Of a stretch of 64,000 nucleotides of DNA, positions 44,026-54,925 are shown in pieces. The translations under genes were made by a program, and so were the position numbers. The notes beneath the pieces were generated by a model that did not search any database, was not told where the DNA came from, and saw only the letters and a list, made by a program, of their open reading frames with translations. The stretch comes from Thelonectria olida (taxonomy: Eukaryota > Ascomycota > Sordariomycetes > Hypocreales > Nectriaceae), in NCBI GenBank assembly GCA_020736575.1, contig JAGPYM010000003.1:1426001-1490000 (forward strand). Reading direction: 5' to 3'. How positions within the stretch are numbered: position 1 is the stretch's first letter; the number at the start of each line of letters is the position of its first letter.

Positions 44026-44799
44026 TTAAGCATCAGGGTCGACATCCTTAAACTCGGTACCAATGGCAACCTCGTCGTACCAAACCTGGCGGAAGGGCTG
44101 GGTGCCCAACATCTCCCCCTTATCGTACCAGCTGTTGGCGTATAGACCAACCCGGAACTGGAACAAGCTGTTGTCGTTGACGGTGGTGGCAAAGTTCAAT
44201 CGCTCAGCCACCTTCTGCCCGTCGAACCAGATCTTGTAGAAGCCCGTGTTGTCCGACTTCCAGCTAGCCTGGATGATGACCTTGTGCCATTGGCCAGCAG
44301 AGACCGTGGCAAGGTCGTTGAGGGGGGTGATGGTGCGCCCACAGTCGGGCTGGCGGTATTGGCCGCTGACAATGCGCGACCTCAGCTTGTTGCCCTGAAT
44401 CCAGACCATAGACGAGGGCATCCAATCATCGCCGCCGCACCCAGCACCGGGACGGTTGGCGATGAACTGCGCGAGGTTGTAGGACTGGTCCTGGAACTGC
44501 CAGGATTCCGAGAGGCGGAACATGAAGCCGTAGAAGAGAGTGTCGCCGCGCTTGTAGCCCTGGTTGTGGTCCACCTCGGAGTGGTAGCGACCACCGTAGT
44601 TCTTGTCGTAGGTCTGGGTCATCTTGAGCGAGGTGGTGCCCTTGTAAGCGACATTGGAGACTTCAGCGACGGTTCCTGAGTGCTCTTTGCGGACGAAGTC
44701 CCAACCGCTGAGGGTTCCGGAGTTGTAGAAAGTCCTGGTGGCATCGACCCAGGAAAGAAGCGCCAAGGAGGCGGCGAGAAGAGGCTTGATGGCAACCAT
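44026..44799 (-). CDS. Secreted polysaccharide lyase family 20 (endo-beta-1,4-glucuronan lyase)
   Basis: One exon, 257 aa, the length of the characterised fungal glucuronan lyase. A signal peptide is clear: Lys near the start, hydrophobic core LLAASLALLSW, likely cleavage after VDA. The mature protein is a beta-jelly-roll type: RYHSEVDHNQGYKRGDT, FYGFMFRLSESWQFQDQSY, CGGDDWMPSSMVW, WHKVIIQASWKSDNTG and FDGQKVAE are typical of the heparin-lyase-like PL20 fold. Such enzymes cleave beta-1,4-glucuronan, found in some fungal and algal walls, by beta-elimination. A TATA element lies 100 bp upstream and one SYGGRG (Cre1-type) hexamer at 45190-45195, consistent with inducible, carbon-regulated expression. 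It is the only evident secreted carbohydrate-active enzyme in the window. Confidence 0.9.
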   Translation of the reverse strand: MVAIKPLLAASLALLSWVDATRTFYNSGTLSGWDFVRKEHSGTVAEVSNVAYKGTTSLKMTQTYDKNYGGRYHSEVDHNQGYKRGDTLFYGFMFRLSESWQFQDQSYNLAQFIANRPGAGCGGDDWMPSSMVWIQGNKLRSRIVSGQYRQPDCGRTITPLNDLATVSAGQWHKVIIQASWKSDNTGFYKIWFDGQKVAERLNFATTVNDNSLFQFRVGLYANSWYDKGEMLGTQPFRQVWYDEVAIGTEFKDVDPDA

Positions 44800-46740
44800 T
44801 TTGTTCTAAGCAATGCCGTAGGGAGAAACTGTTTTGCTGTGAGCTCTACGCTTGACTGCGATGATGGTGATGGCTCTCAACGACGGGCTAGTCGGCGCAT
44901 TTATACTCGAGACAACATGGCCCGCGGCTCTCTATTACCCTCCGGTCCTCACGATGGTCACCCCAACTGCAACGGCGCGCATGTCCTCAATCTTCCGCTC
45001 CGACATGTCGTCCAAGTTCCTAAGCCAAGTCAGTAAGCCACTCCATCCATACTGTTCATGCAACTTCCGAAAGAGGAAGCCCAGTCTGTAAGCCACTCCC
45101 AGTCAGACCATTCGCAGCGGCCGATCCTGCCGACGACGATCCTCCCATGTCTCGCTTTACTGTGTTTAAATTGGACGAGAGTAAGCTGCCCCCAGTGTTT
45201 CCTACGCGCTTTGTCCAAGAATCTCTGCGCATCGTCAATCGATTCGGCAGTCTCATCGAAAGGGGTCCCACTAATTAGGAGGGGACCGAAGGGCACGTTG
45301 CAACTCGGGCCTTGGAATACTACTCTACGAAACACAATTCCCGAATGGGGTATAAGTTTCTTTTCTCTCTGTAAGCTGATCCTAGCCTTCCAAAGGGAAG
45401 CTAAACTTACTCATTGCGACTGTGCATATAGTGTGGCGACTGTTGACAAATCTTTCGGCTGTTGCAACTCGCCGAGATGCATGCATATACGATGCCTCTC
45501 TGCATATACTCAGGACGCCACATGGTCTTGACTCCGAGCCGAATCTAGACGTCTCCTAAGACATTCCAACAATCAGAAGATTAAGGCCCCAAATTCCTCG
45601 GATCTACAGCATAATAGGACCGGACATTGATGAGCATAAGCGGACGTGTTGCCCAATCAACAACGCCTCCCCACGCCCATCACCTCTCTACCAAAATAAA
45701 GTGATCAATAAGCCATCAACTTAGGGCTTACCAGTAACAGCTTTCTTTCAATCTTTATTAATTTGATTTGAACCCTGGGAGTGAAAGTTCCTTTGAAGCT
45801 CCATTATTGGAGTAAGGTCCTCGGACTAGCTGTGAGGCTTCACTCAACTAGCGGAGTCGTCTATCTAGAAATACTTATGGTGTAAAACTATCACGGTAAG
45901 CCAGAAATCAGAAGCAACTCAGAGTCCGTCCAAGTTATTCGTGTATGCGAACTTCGTCTAGTCCTTGTGGTGTGGTTAAACATCACTCCAAGACTGACAT
46001 GTGAACCTTGCTCGGAAGTCAATTAGATATCTGCGGCCCTTTTGTCTTTGCGAACATGCCACTGAGACAATCTCGTGAGGGCATTTTCGTCTGGCCCGAT
46101 GAGTCCCCGGATGACCGTATTCAAGTCATTATTGAAATGCGGGTATTCTCCGAAAACTCAGGGTGTTGCTAACTGCCTACTTGGAGCAGGACTTGTACTG
46201 ATCTTACGACTACTCGTGTAGCTCACTTTCTCTAGCCACTATTGGAAGTGAATGAAGTGATATCAGCCAGAGAGACTTCTGGCGTTCAAATCCAAAAGCT
46301 ACCTGAACCCCTGGATGCCATTGTCCTTGCTCCAAGTCCTCTGAGAAGCAATCCAGTGACAAATTATCCACAGAAAGCTGAGTAATGTAGGGACGAAAAC
46401 CTTGCCCAGAATGATAGTCACACAAGCGTGTTAAGGCTAATTGGAGGCCAAAATTAACTTAATCTTAGAGGATCGCATTTTACACGGATATACGAATAAT
46501 ACACGGGTTTACCCTGAGCAAGGGAAGGAGGTAATTTGGAATACGTACCTACGTACCAATCGTGCCTTCGGTCCCTCACCGCCCGGCAGTATCGGCACAT
46601 GCTCCGCTCTCCGGCGTCACCTCCGTGCCGAAGACGCAACTACATTCCTTCCGATCCGCAACGCTCCCTGCCCGGACCGTTCAGTATCCCTACCCACGTC
46701 ACTTTTGGTTCCGAAAACACCCTTCTCGACCACAGGCATC
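44800..46740. other. 1.9-kb divergent intergenic region
   Basis: It contains the PL20 promoter and, to the right, the DUF1770 gene leader. A GTAAGCCACTCC direct repeat occurs near 45029 and 45089. The part from about 45540 to 46530 is somewhat AT-richer with no coherent frames. Decayed transposon sequence cannot be excluded by eye. No gene supported. Confidence 0.45.
44899..44905 (-). promoter_or_regulatory. TATA box of the PL20 lyase gene
   Basis: TATAAAT on the - strand, 100 bp before the start codon, embedded in GTATAAATGC. A clean TATA box is uncommon among the housekeeping genes here and fits an inducible extracellular enzyme gene. Confidence 0.6.
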
Positions 46741-47279
46741 ATGAATTCCGCAACCACAGAACTGGCCTCCACCATCCAGGCCGCGAGCATCAACAGACAC
46801 CCCGATTCGAGCCGCGACATCAACCCTTCCACCAGCTCCTCAAGGAGACAGCCCGTGATCCCACACGCCGTGCCATCTGAACTGGACGAGGATGAGGAGG
46901 AAGATATCCCCTACAGCGTTCTACAGCCCGCCCCTCGCTCATACAACCTCCCCCCTCTGCCCGATCTGCGGTTTGAGCAGAGCTACCTGCGAAGCATTTC
47001 CAAGGCGGATACCTGGTGGAAGGTGGGATTGATCACAGTCAGAGACCAGGTACTAACGCCCGTTCCCTAATTTCGAGATATCTGGCACTAATCTCGTGAC
47101 AGGTGATGCTCCCTTTGACACAGGGCCTAGTGTACAACCTATTCCTCTGCGGCTGGCAACATTGGAACAGGAACGCCCGACTACATGGCAACTCGATAGG
47201 CGCTCGCGTTCGAAGATGGTGGTATGAGGTGAATAACTGGCCCATCAACGCCCGACCGAGCCCCAAGAAGCGATGGTAG
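46741..47279 (+). CDS. DUF1770 family protein
   Basis: Exons 46741-47049 and 47103-47279 give 161 aa; the 53-nt intron has a GTACTA donor, a CACTAAT-type branch and a CAG acceptor. The N-terminal half is Ser/Thr-rich and acidic (SELDEDEEEDIPYSVL), followed by PRSYNLPPLPDLRFEQSYL, a segment I associate with the fungal DUF1770 family. The C-terminal part, encoded mostly by exon 2, is rich in Trp (LFLCGWQHWNRNARLHG, RRWWYEVNNWPINARPSP). GLVYNLFLCGW could be a short membrane-associated helix. Function of this family is unknown. Confidence 0.75.
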
Positions 47280-47612
47280 TCACGCAATCCAAGCAAACTA
47301 AAGTGTACATAATATCTTGTAATCTGGCATGAGACATGCCTTGTGTTTAGCCTAGCTAAGCTAGGGAGTGTTGATTCATCATCGACTAAACTAAGCCTCC
47401 AATAAAAGAGATGATCATATCTTTGCCGATCCTCCCATTAGCATACATCGTGTGATATCCGCCAAATTTGCAACCGATAGCCTCTCCCCTTTTGCCGCCA
47501 AATCTATTGCACAAGTCCGCAAGGCCAACCACCTGAGTGACAGGAATTCTATACCATGTATCGCCTCGTTCTCCACAACTCCGACAAAACAATTAATTAA
47601 GGTCATTATGCC
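47280..47612. other. Convergent spacer between DUF1770 and WHIM genes
   Basis: AT-rich 3' flanks of the two genes. Nothing else seen. Confidence 0.5.
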
Positions 47613-49717
47613 CTATTCTTGGGTACCGAGCTCCAGAGGCCGGGGGACTGGCTGTGCGTGTGCCTTCTCTGGGCTTCCTCTCAAAGCAAGAGGAGTCACA
47701 TGAATTGCTGCAGCCGGACTTTGAAATTCGGTGACTTTGCCGTTTGGCAGCGGCGACTGAGGTGGCTGGACGTCCAGGGTATTGGCGTTTACTTCAGGAG
47801 CATCTTGCATTTCAACGAGCGGCGACTTGGGTGGGCTGTGCCCGTTTGCTTGCTCGCTATCGTCATGCAAAGCAAGCTTCAGTGACGGGCGATTGACTGA
47901 GAGCTTCACGACCAGGCTCCGGGGCTGGTTATCTAAGTCATCTTCAACCATAACTTCATCCTCGTCGAACTCGTCTTGGTCTTCAGACTCCTCAAGTTCG
48001 GGGACATGCTCATCCACATCTTCCTCGTCGTCTCCAAATTCTGCTTCGCTCTCCTCATCCGACTCATCACTGTTTTGGCGGGACTTGGTGCTAGTTCCAG
48101 CCCAGCCACTTGTTCCATGATTCACAGCAGCTGATCGTCTAGGCCGGCCGGTGGGACCAACAGAGTTCTCCTTGTCGAGTTCCGATGCATCACCTTGCAC
48201 GCTTCCAGGGGCACTGCTCCCTGGGTTGGCATTCAATCTGGTTGGTGCTCTGATCTGTCGCCCGCTCGCTGTTGTAACAGGGCCAGTTTCTGCTGGTGTG
48301 TTTGTTCCAGTGTTTCGAGTTGAGCGCCTGGTGGTGGTATCCGAATCAAAGGTGTCTTCATCGTCCGAGTATGTGTATTTCATCTTCTTCCCGCGCGTAC
48401 GGCCCTCGTATAATGAGAATCCAGGCTCCGGGCGCTTGAATTGTTCCTTGCGCATCTGGCGATATTCGCGGCGCTTGCGTTTCTGTCTCGCGGTCAGTCC
48501 AAGGCCATGATATGTTTTATGTGGCAGTTGGGGGAGATGATACTGACTTCCTCTCCAGCTTCGAATCGGGGTACGGCTACAAGCACCTTTTGAGCCAGCT
48601 TCTTTGCCTTTGGGCCCCCATCCTTTGTCTCGAGCTTGGTAGCCAAAGCCTTCAGCTCATCAATAGTACCAGCAACGCTGAACCATGTTCTATTAGTTCC
48701 TGCAGGGTTGCTCTCTCGATAAACGCGGAATGCTGTGTCGTCTTGTCCCTCGATTAGAAAGTACCGGCGCTTGTCGCCATCGGAACCCCAAGGTTGCACA
48801 GCTCGTGGCTGGTTCATATCGTCTTCGTGGCGGTTCTGTTTGTAGGACTGGTTGATCAGGCCCTTGACGGTTTCGGATGACGCAAGGGTCCAGAGAATGA
48901 GGGTTCGAAGCAGTGTAAGCTACATGATATGTTAGCGCGGTAGTTGAAATTGTTGGTGGTATCAACATACTCGTCCGGTAGGGCTCATGGTTGTGAAGGT
49001 GGCGACCCCAGACAAGGGGTTCTTGCCCTCCCAAGCAGGCGCCCATTGGTTCTTGTGGGAGCTAATCGCATCCTCGAGTGCTCGGTTGTAGTGGCCCGGC
49101 CTGGAAATCAATCATCGTTAGCGACTTGTGGTGTCGAAAATCGTGCAGTGGCGTCAAACATACTTAACGTCCTGCTTGCGGTTGAGGAGCAGGCCCAGCA
49201 CCGCGCAGAGGAAATGTTCAACTCGATCGCCGGGAACAGATGCGACGACTTCGCGTTCGAGTTCTTGGGGACCGAAATGGGCGAGCGACTTCGGAAAGGC
49301 GTCATTAAACCTGCTCCTAAACATGACAATGAACTGCAGTTGTTAGCCTGGCCCGATGACGTCTTTGTACGCGACCGCGACGGCGATGTCGCGTCACAGG
49401 AGCAAAACGCGCCGCACAATTGCGCAAATACAAAGACAAGCAAGCAAAATACAACAACATACAGCAATATCAGGATTGTCCGCTAGGACATATTCATGGG
49501 GCGGCGAGGGCGAGCGCTTGCGTGGTGGCGGTGACGGTTCCTTAGGGGCCTGGTCGGAAATCTTGGGGAAGAACTTGAGGATGCCATCCTTGGACGCCTT
49601 GGATCCCTTCGACTTGGAGGGTTTCTCATCACCAGCGATTTCGACCTCGTCGTCAGAAGGCACAGGCGACAGCGACGAGAGGGACGACAGATCGGAGGAA
49701 TCGTCGGCGACAGACAT
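47613..49717 (-). CDS. WHIM-domain chromatin-remodelling-type nuclear protein
   Basis: Five exons (49717-49463, 49333-49164, 49100-48971, 48919-48548, 48482-47613) give 598 aa; the last intron uses a GTCAGT donor. Residues about 85-190 form a helical region similar to DDT/WHIM1 modules (FIVMFRSRFNDAFP, DRVEHFLCAVLGLLL, TLLRTLILWTLASSETVKGL). A WSD/WHIM2-like segment follows (PWGSDGDKRRYFLIEGQDDTAFRVYRES), as in RSF1, ACF-type and plant DDT proteins that bind ISWI ATPases. The C-terminal half is disordered and strongly acidic, with a basic AT-hook-like patch (TGRPRRSAA). The N-terminus has a PCNA-box-like KDGILKFF (residues 43-50). A role as ISWI-complex subunit is inferred from domain similarity only. 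Confidence 0.8.
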
Positions 49718-50629
49718 TTTGGAGGTGCGCGGTCGTTGCTGAAGTTGAGATGAATGTGGGGGAAGGAAAGTGAGGACAGGCGTAACTAGGTTCTTCAAGC
49801 GGCCTTGCACGCACTAGACCGACTCAAACGAGCCGCAAAACAGGCTTGCGGGCTCTGATAGGCTCAGGAAATCATTGATCAACCTGCAAGGTCAAAGGCA
49901 GCCGGTGTTTGGGCTTTCCTAAGGCTCCAAGCCGGAGAACAGAGTTCCCAGAGCTGGCTTGTCTAGACAACCCTCCCTCTCTCCCCACATGCGCAGACCT
50001 TTGTTTGATCCCGTGCATATCAACCCAAGTCAGCACCCGAAGATCCATTTCGTCTCAACCATTGCTGCTCCACGATACGGAAGTGAGCGGCGTAAATACT
50101 TCACAGCATGTGCTTAGGAACCTAGGGATCGAGTACACGGCACATATCACCGCTTTAGAATGTAATCTGATAGGACAAACTTGTTGTCTGCTTCGGTATC
50201 ATGGGACATAGCGATGCATCTCACGGGAATGTTCGTTGGGTTCCATGCTTGCTGAATTCAGTGGCAGCATGGACAACCCTTGGTGAAAGAGAAGCGCGTA
50301 GTAACCGTGTACTGATCGAGGAGTCGCTCCGTTGGCTCAGAAACTTCCACTTGAAAGCCTAGTATCACGTGATAGTCTCACTTTAAATGCATCGATGGAC
50401 CCCGCAATCAGGGGCTACCGCGATTGGCTGCGCAAGTTGGCGGTTGGTGATTTAGCGAAGTGCCTATCGAGTTCGAAACTCCAGCTTTCACTGCTGGGGG
50501 GAAAGTCTTCGTGTTAGTCTATCTATAAGACATGAGCAAGACAAAAGCAGTTTTAGTACAAATAACCATTGCTTAACGATAAATACATGGTCAACTAGGT
50601 GAGAAGAAATCTCTTGTTTCTGCGCATTA

Positions 50630-50644
50630 TTTTTTTTTTTTTTT
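50630..50644 (+). repeat. Poly(T) tract
   Basis: Fifteen consecutive T about 480 bp upstream of the uL2 start. Such tracts exclude nucleosomes in fungal promoters. Confidence 0.8.
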
Positions 50645-50919
50645 AGAACCAATCTCCCCAAGTACGTAAGTAGCCTGTCTATCGCATTTGGTTGATCAGA
50701 AACAAGCCATCATGGCAGTGCGAGCAAGTCTCTTCTATCAATTAGCAAGCAACCAATTGAATTCACCACAAGTTCCTTCTTTGAGACAGAGCGTGATCCA
50801 ATTCGCCCTTCGATTTGGCGCAATGGAGGCTTCCGAGCAATTCGAAGGCTCCACCAAGTCCCAAAGCGCACTGAGCGAGGTTTGCGCTGGTTAGCCCCAC
50901 AAGTTTGGCTGTGGCAGGT

Positions 50920-50933
50920 CACGTGCTAGGGCT
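50920..50933 (+). promoter_or_regulatory. CACGTG-TAGGGCT composite upstream of uL2
   Basis: CACGTG (Cbf1-type E-box) is followed after one base by TAGGGCT, whose complement AGCCCTA fits the Tbf1-type ARCCCTA consensus. Together they lie about 195 bp before the start codon. Cbf1 and Tbf1 jointly control ribosomal-protein genes in some ascomycete yeasts; use here is inference. Confidence 0.45.
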
Positions 50934-51124
50934 CCTCCACCCATTGACGATTCCGCACAAAAATTTGTCTGCCAAAGTGCACGCAAAGGCCCTCTCTGAC
51001 AAAACACCAAGCGGCCCAAGCCAGGTATTTACCCTTCCCTTTCTCTTTCGCCCCCTCGACTCTCTACTAATACAGCTTCACAGCATCTACCCTTTCCTAT
51101 TTTCACCCAGTGAAAACAGCCGCC

Positions 51125-52087
51125 ATGGGTAGAGTTATTCGCAACCAGCGTAAGGGTCGTGGATCCATCTTCAGTCAGTACCCCCGAATCGAAAAGACTC
51201 CGAACCGAATTCCAACATCGAGATACTAATGCTCTGAATAGCGGCCAACACGCGCCTGAACAAGGCCCCCGCCAAGTTCCGCAACCTCGATTTCGCCGAG
51301 CGACACGGATACATTCGAGGCGTCGTCCGCCAGATCGTCCACGATGCTGGCAAGTTCCCCGATGAACTTCCATAATTTTGATATCGTGGGACAACGACTA
51401 ACGATTGAGATTGTGTGCAGGTCGCGGTGCTCCCCTCGCCAAGGTCGTCTTCCGCCACCCCTACAAGTTCGGCCAGGTCACCGAGACCTTCATCGCCAAC
51501 GAGGGCATGTACACCGGCCAGTTCATCTACGCCGGAAAGAAGGCTGCTCTGACCGTCGGCAACATCATGCCCGTCGGTGAGATGCCTGAGGGTACCGTTG
51601 TCTCCAACGTCGAGGAGAAGACTGGTGACCGTGGTTCTCTCGGACGTACCTCCGGCAACTACATCACCATTGTTGGCCACAACCCCGATGAGGGCAAGAC
51701 CCGCATCAAGCTCCCCTCCGGTGCCAAGAAGGTCGTTTCCTCCAAGTCCCGTGGTATGATCGGTATCGTTGCTGGTGGTGGCCGAACCGACAAGCCTCTC
51801 TTGAAGGCTTCTCGTGCCAAGCACAAGTTTGCCGTCAAGCGCAACAGCTGGCCCAAGACTCGTGGTGTTGCCATGAACCCTGTCGACCATCCTCACGGTG
51901 GTGTAAGTATTCCCGAGACGAATGACGAGTTTGAGGCAGATTGGCTAATCACTCGGAACAGGGTAACCATCAACATATTGGTAAGGCTTCTACCATCTCC
52001 CGGTACGCTGCCCAGGGTCAAAAGGCTGGTCTTATTGCCGCCAGAAGGACGGGTCTCCTCCGTGGTACCCAGAAGACGAAGGAGTAA
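51125..52087 (+). CDS. RPL2: 60S ribosomal protein uL2 (L2/L8)
   Basis: Four exons (51125-51173, 51242-51349, 51421-51902, 51962-52087) encode 254 aa, the usual length. Intron 1 uses GTCAGT; intron 2 has a GC donor (GCAAGT) required to restore [15 protein letters not shown]. Landmarks: [26 protein letters not shown], and the conserved loop [18 protein letters not shown] containing the histidine near the peptidyl-transferase centre, split by intron 3. uL2 helps shape that centre and subunit bridge B7b. Adenosine kinase lies 0.6 kb downstream on the same strand. Confidence 0.97.
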
Positions 52088-52676
52088 AGTGGCTGGAATT
52101 CATGGTCTCATTGGGATGGTGTTATACTGGCTTATTGAAGGTACTGCTAAGGGCAGATGGCTGGTAGCTCCGAGGGCAAGTACTATGGCATTTGGCGCAC
52201 AAAATCTGAAGGCCGTTCTCTCTGTGAAGATGTGAGATACCACCAGAATATCCGGGATGGAAACCCCTGTAATGAGGGGATGTGAAATGCAGTTCCGAGC
52301 TAGACAGATACTTGAGCTGTGTCCAGTGATGAATCTCTTTTGTTGTTACTCTTGTCCAATGGGTTCTCGATCTTGCCCAATTGCCGTGTCGGGCTGTCGG
52401 TAAGTTCAATGGGATAACTATGACGATGGATGGATCGGGAAAACCGTCACCTGAACATGGAGGCACAGCTAAAACGGTGATCGCTCGGGTCAGAACGAGA
52501 GGTGGGAACATTGGCAGCCAACTGGAGGCATGGATGATGAGAGGGCATCGTATGACTTGGGACCTGGCGATAACGGGCCACTCAATCACTTGGCTTGTTA
52601 ATAAAAGCGAGATCGGTTCCTGCATCTTCTGTTTTCGACTTCTACCGCTACCGTTATCCTCAATTGCTCGAACACG
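52088..52676. other. Intergenic region between uL2 and adenosine kinase
   Basis: uL2 3' flank and adenosine kinase promoter. A pyrimidine-rich stretch at 52620-52665 precedes the upstream ATG at 52677, consistent with a transcription start there. No gene seen. Confidence 0.5.
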
Positions 52677-54313
52677 ATGCCTTCATCACTGATTGTAGCC
52701 CGAAATACCGCCCCCGTGTTCCGGGCTCTCACTCACCGCACGTGGGCGCGCCCAATGTCTGGCACCGCTCTCGCCGTGGCATTGGCCCCTCGGATCCCGA
52801 AGAAGCAAGTTCCAAGCAGCAACAGCTTCCCATTTGCCCCGCGTCCTTCGACCCCCACCAACCCCTCCATCTCTTCAGTCTCCCTCAAACTCTTCCCCTC
52901 CACGTCCAGATTCTCATCCACACATCGTCACTTTTCAAGACAATTCAGCACAATGGCCCCCGTCAAGGAATATGCTCTTCTCTGCCTGGAGAACCCTCTG
53001 CTTGGTACGAATTTCCCATTCCGGGCTGCCAATGCCTGATACCCATTGTCTACCGACCGAGGCATGCTTACGCATCCATGGCCTTTCTCCCAAACGCACT
53101 GCCGATCAGTCTCAACATTAATGGCTCACATTTCTCAGATATTCAGGCTGTCGGCGATGAGGCCCTTCTCGAGAAGTATGGCCTGAAGGCCAACGACGCC
53201 ATCCTCGCCGAGGAGAAGCATGTCCCCCTCTACGAGGACCTTCTCAACAACTACGACGCCAAGCTCATCGCCGGTGGTGCCGCCCAGAACAGCGCCCGAG
53301 GTGCTCAGTACATCCTCCCCCCTAACAGCGTCGTCTACCTCGGCGGTGCCGGTGACGACAAGTATGCCGCCATCCTCCACGATGCCGTCAAAGCCGCCGG
53401 CCTTCGAGTTGAGTACCGAGTCGACCCCAAGGAGCCCACCGGTCGATGCGGCGCTATCATTACCGGCCACAACCGATCTCTTTGCACAGACCTTGGTGCC
53501 GCCAACCACTACGATGTTGAGCACCTGAAGAAGCCCGAGATCTGGAGTCTCGTTGAGAACGCTGAGGTTTACTACGTCGGTGGTTTCCACTTCACCGGTA
53601 AGCACGCAATTGTCGGTGAATAAAAGAGCGCGCTAATGTAAGACGGCAGTCTGCCCTCCTGCCATCATGGAGCTTGCTAAACAGGCTGCCAAGGACAACA
53701 AGCCCTTCGTCCTGTCCCTCTCCGCCCCCTTCATCCCCCAATTCTTCAAGGACGTTGTCGATGCTAGCGCCCCTTACTGGGATTACATCATTGGTAACGA
53801 GACCGAGGCCGCCGCTTACGCCGAATCTCACGACCTCCCCAGCAAGGAGCCCAAGGACGTTGTCGTTCACCTCGCCAACCTCCCCAAGGAGAACACCAAG
53901 AGGAAGCGTGTTGCCATTGTCACCCAGGGTACTGAGCCTACCCTTGTGGCCATCCAGGGCGAGGAGGGCGTCCGTGAGTTCCCTGTCCATGCCATTGAGA
54001 CGGAGAAGATCAACGACACCAACGGTGCTGGTGACGCCTTTGCCGGTGGTCTCCTCGCCGGTATTGTCGAGGGCAAGTCCCTTGAGACTAGCATCGACTT
54101 GGGTCAGTGGCTTGCACGACTCAGCATCCAGGAACTTGGACCTTCGTAAGTTATTCCCAATTTTTCTTTACATCACATTGCTATTTGAGTCTGTCCTATG
54201 ACATGATCATGTCTCACTCCAGGCACCAATCCCCTGCTCAACTCCATCTGGCTAACCTCGGCTCTCCTCACAGTTACCCCTTCCCCAAGCAGACTTACCA
54301 GTCTTCCAACTAA
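52677..54313 (+). CDS. ADO1: Adenosine kinase, with possible mitochondrial-presequence isoform
   Basis: Exons 52677-53004, 53139-53597, 53650-54145 and 54274-54313. From the conserved internal ATG at 52953 (MAPVKEYALLCLENPLLD) the product is 348 aa, the normal length. From the in-frame ATG at 52677 it gains 92 residues with no Asp or Glu, many Arg/Ser, and the end SRQFS resembling an R-3 mitochondrial processing site. It phosphorylates adenosine to AMP with ATP, pulling the methyl cycle by removing adenosine from S-adenosylhomocysteine breakdown. PfkB features: GGAAQNSARGAQY, YLGGAGDDKYA and the catalytic-base motif NDTNGAGDAFAGG. Both ATGs have A at -3; the inner also has G at +4. The core call is certain; the long form is a prediction. 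Confidence 0.95.
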
Positions 54314-54925
54314 GGCATCATCAACCAATCTTGCATGTCCCTTGATGGAGGGCTGACTGTGTTTTGGCGTTGAGGATAAATGGGAAAAACGGTTTCAACA
54401 ACGGCGTTTTTGCATCCAAAGGGAACTATGTAGCCCAGCAATTGGTGGGGAGCTTCGCACAAGCGGCGCGGTATCCTCCACGATACCCCAGATATTTGAT
54501 AAGCAATTTTTTCGAAGAATAAAGAGAGACTTGTTGCTCGTAAAGAAGGCCATTGTCCGACTTGTCAAATCCAGTGCCTATTCGCGTTATGATAAGTCAA
54601 GACCATCGTGTCCATACAATAGATCGGGAAGAGTGCATGCCCGGTACATTAAACCTTAACCTCGTCAACGGAAGCACTCACTCGCCCCGTGAATGTTCCT
54701 TTCGAAACGCAAGGAGGCTACGAGAACCAGCCTGGCCACATCGTAGCAGCACACAGGGAGGGACAAGCAAGTGTAGCAAAAGATGCTTCACTCATTGCAG
54801 TCGAAGCTGACATCCTGAATGGCCTAGCCAGGAACAGGAATGAGAAGCAGGATACCAAGGTGGCGAGCGCCAAATCATGGTTTCGGGGGAAACAGAAAAC
54901 AACAGTTCGAAGACTGAGACGGCTC
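54314..54925. other. Convergent intergenic region
   Basis: 3' flanks of adenosine kinase and the EST1/SMG7-like gene. AATAAA at about 54518 may serve the kinase transcript. Nothing else recognised. Confidence 0.5.

Larger units (their letters stand above)
49718..51124. other. 1.4-kb intergenic region upstream of uL2
   Basis: Divergent promoters of the WHIM gene and uL2. Seen: a perfect TATCACGTGATA palindrome at 50363-50374, a 15-T tract at 50630-50644, and an E-box/TAGGGCT composite at 50920-50933. CT-rich core promoter at about 51030-51065. No gene seen. Confidence 0.5.

Noticed and set aside
45540..46530. Possible RIP-degraded transposon in the AT-richer stretch
   Set aside because: AT enrichment looks modest by eye, with no terminal repeats or transposase/reverse-transcriptase motifs; a RIP index calculation would be needed.
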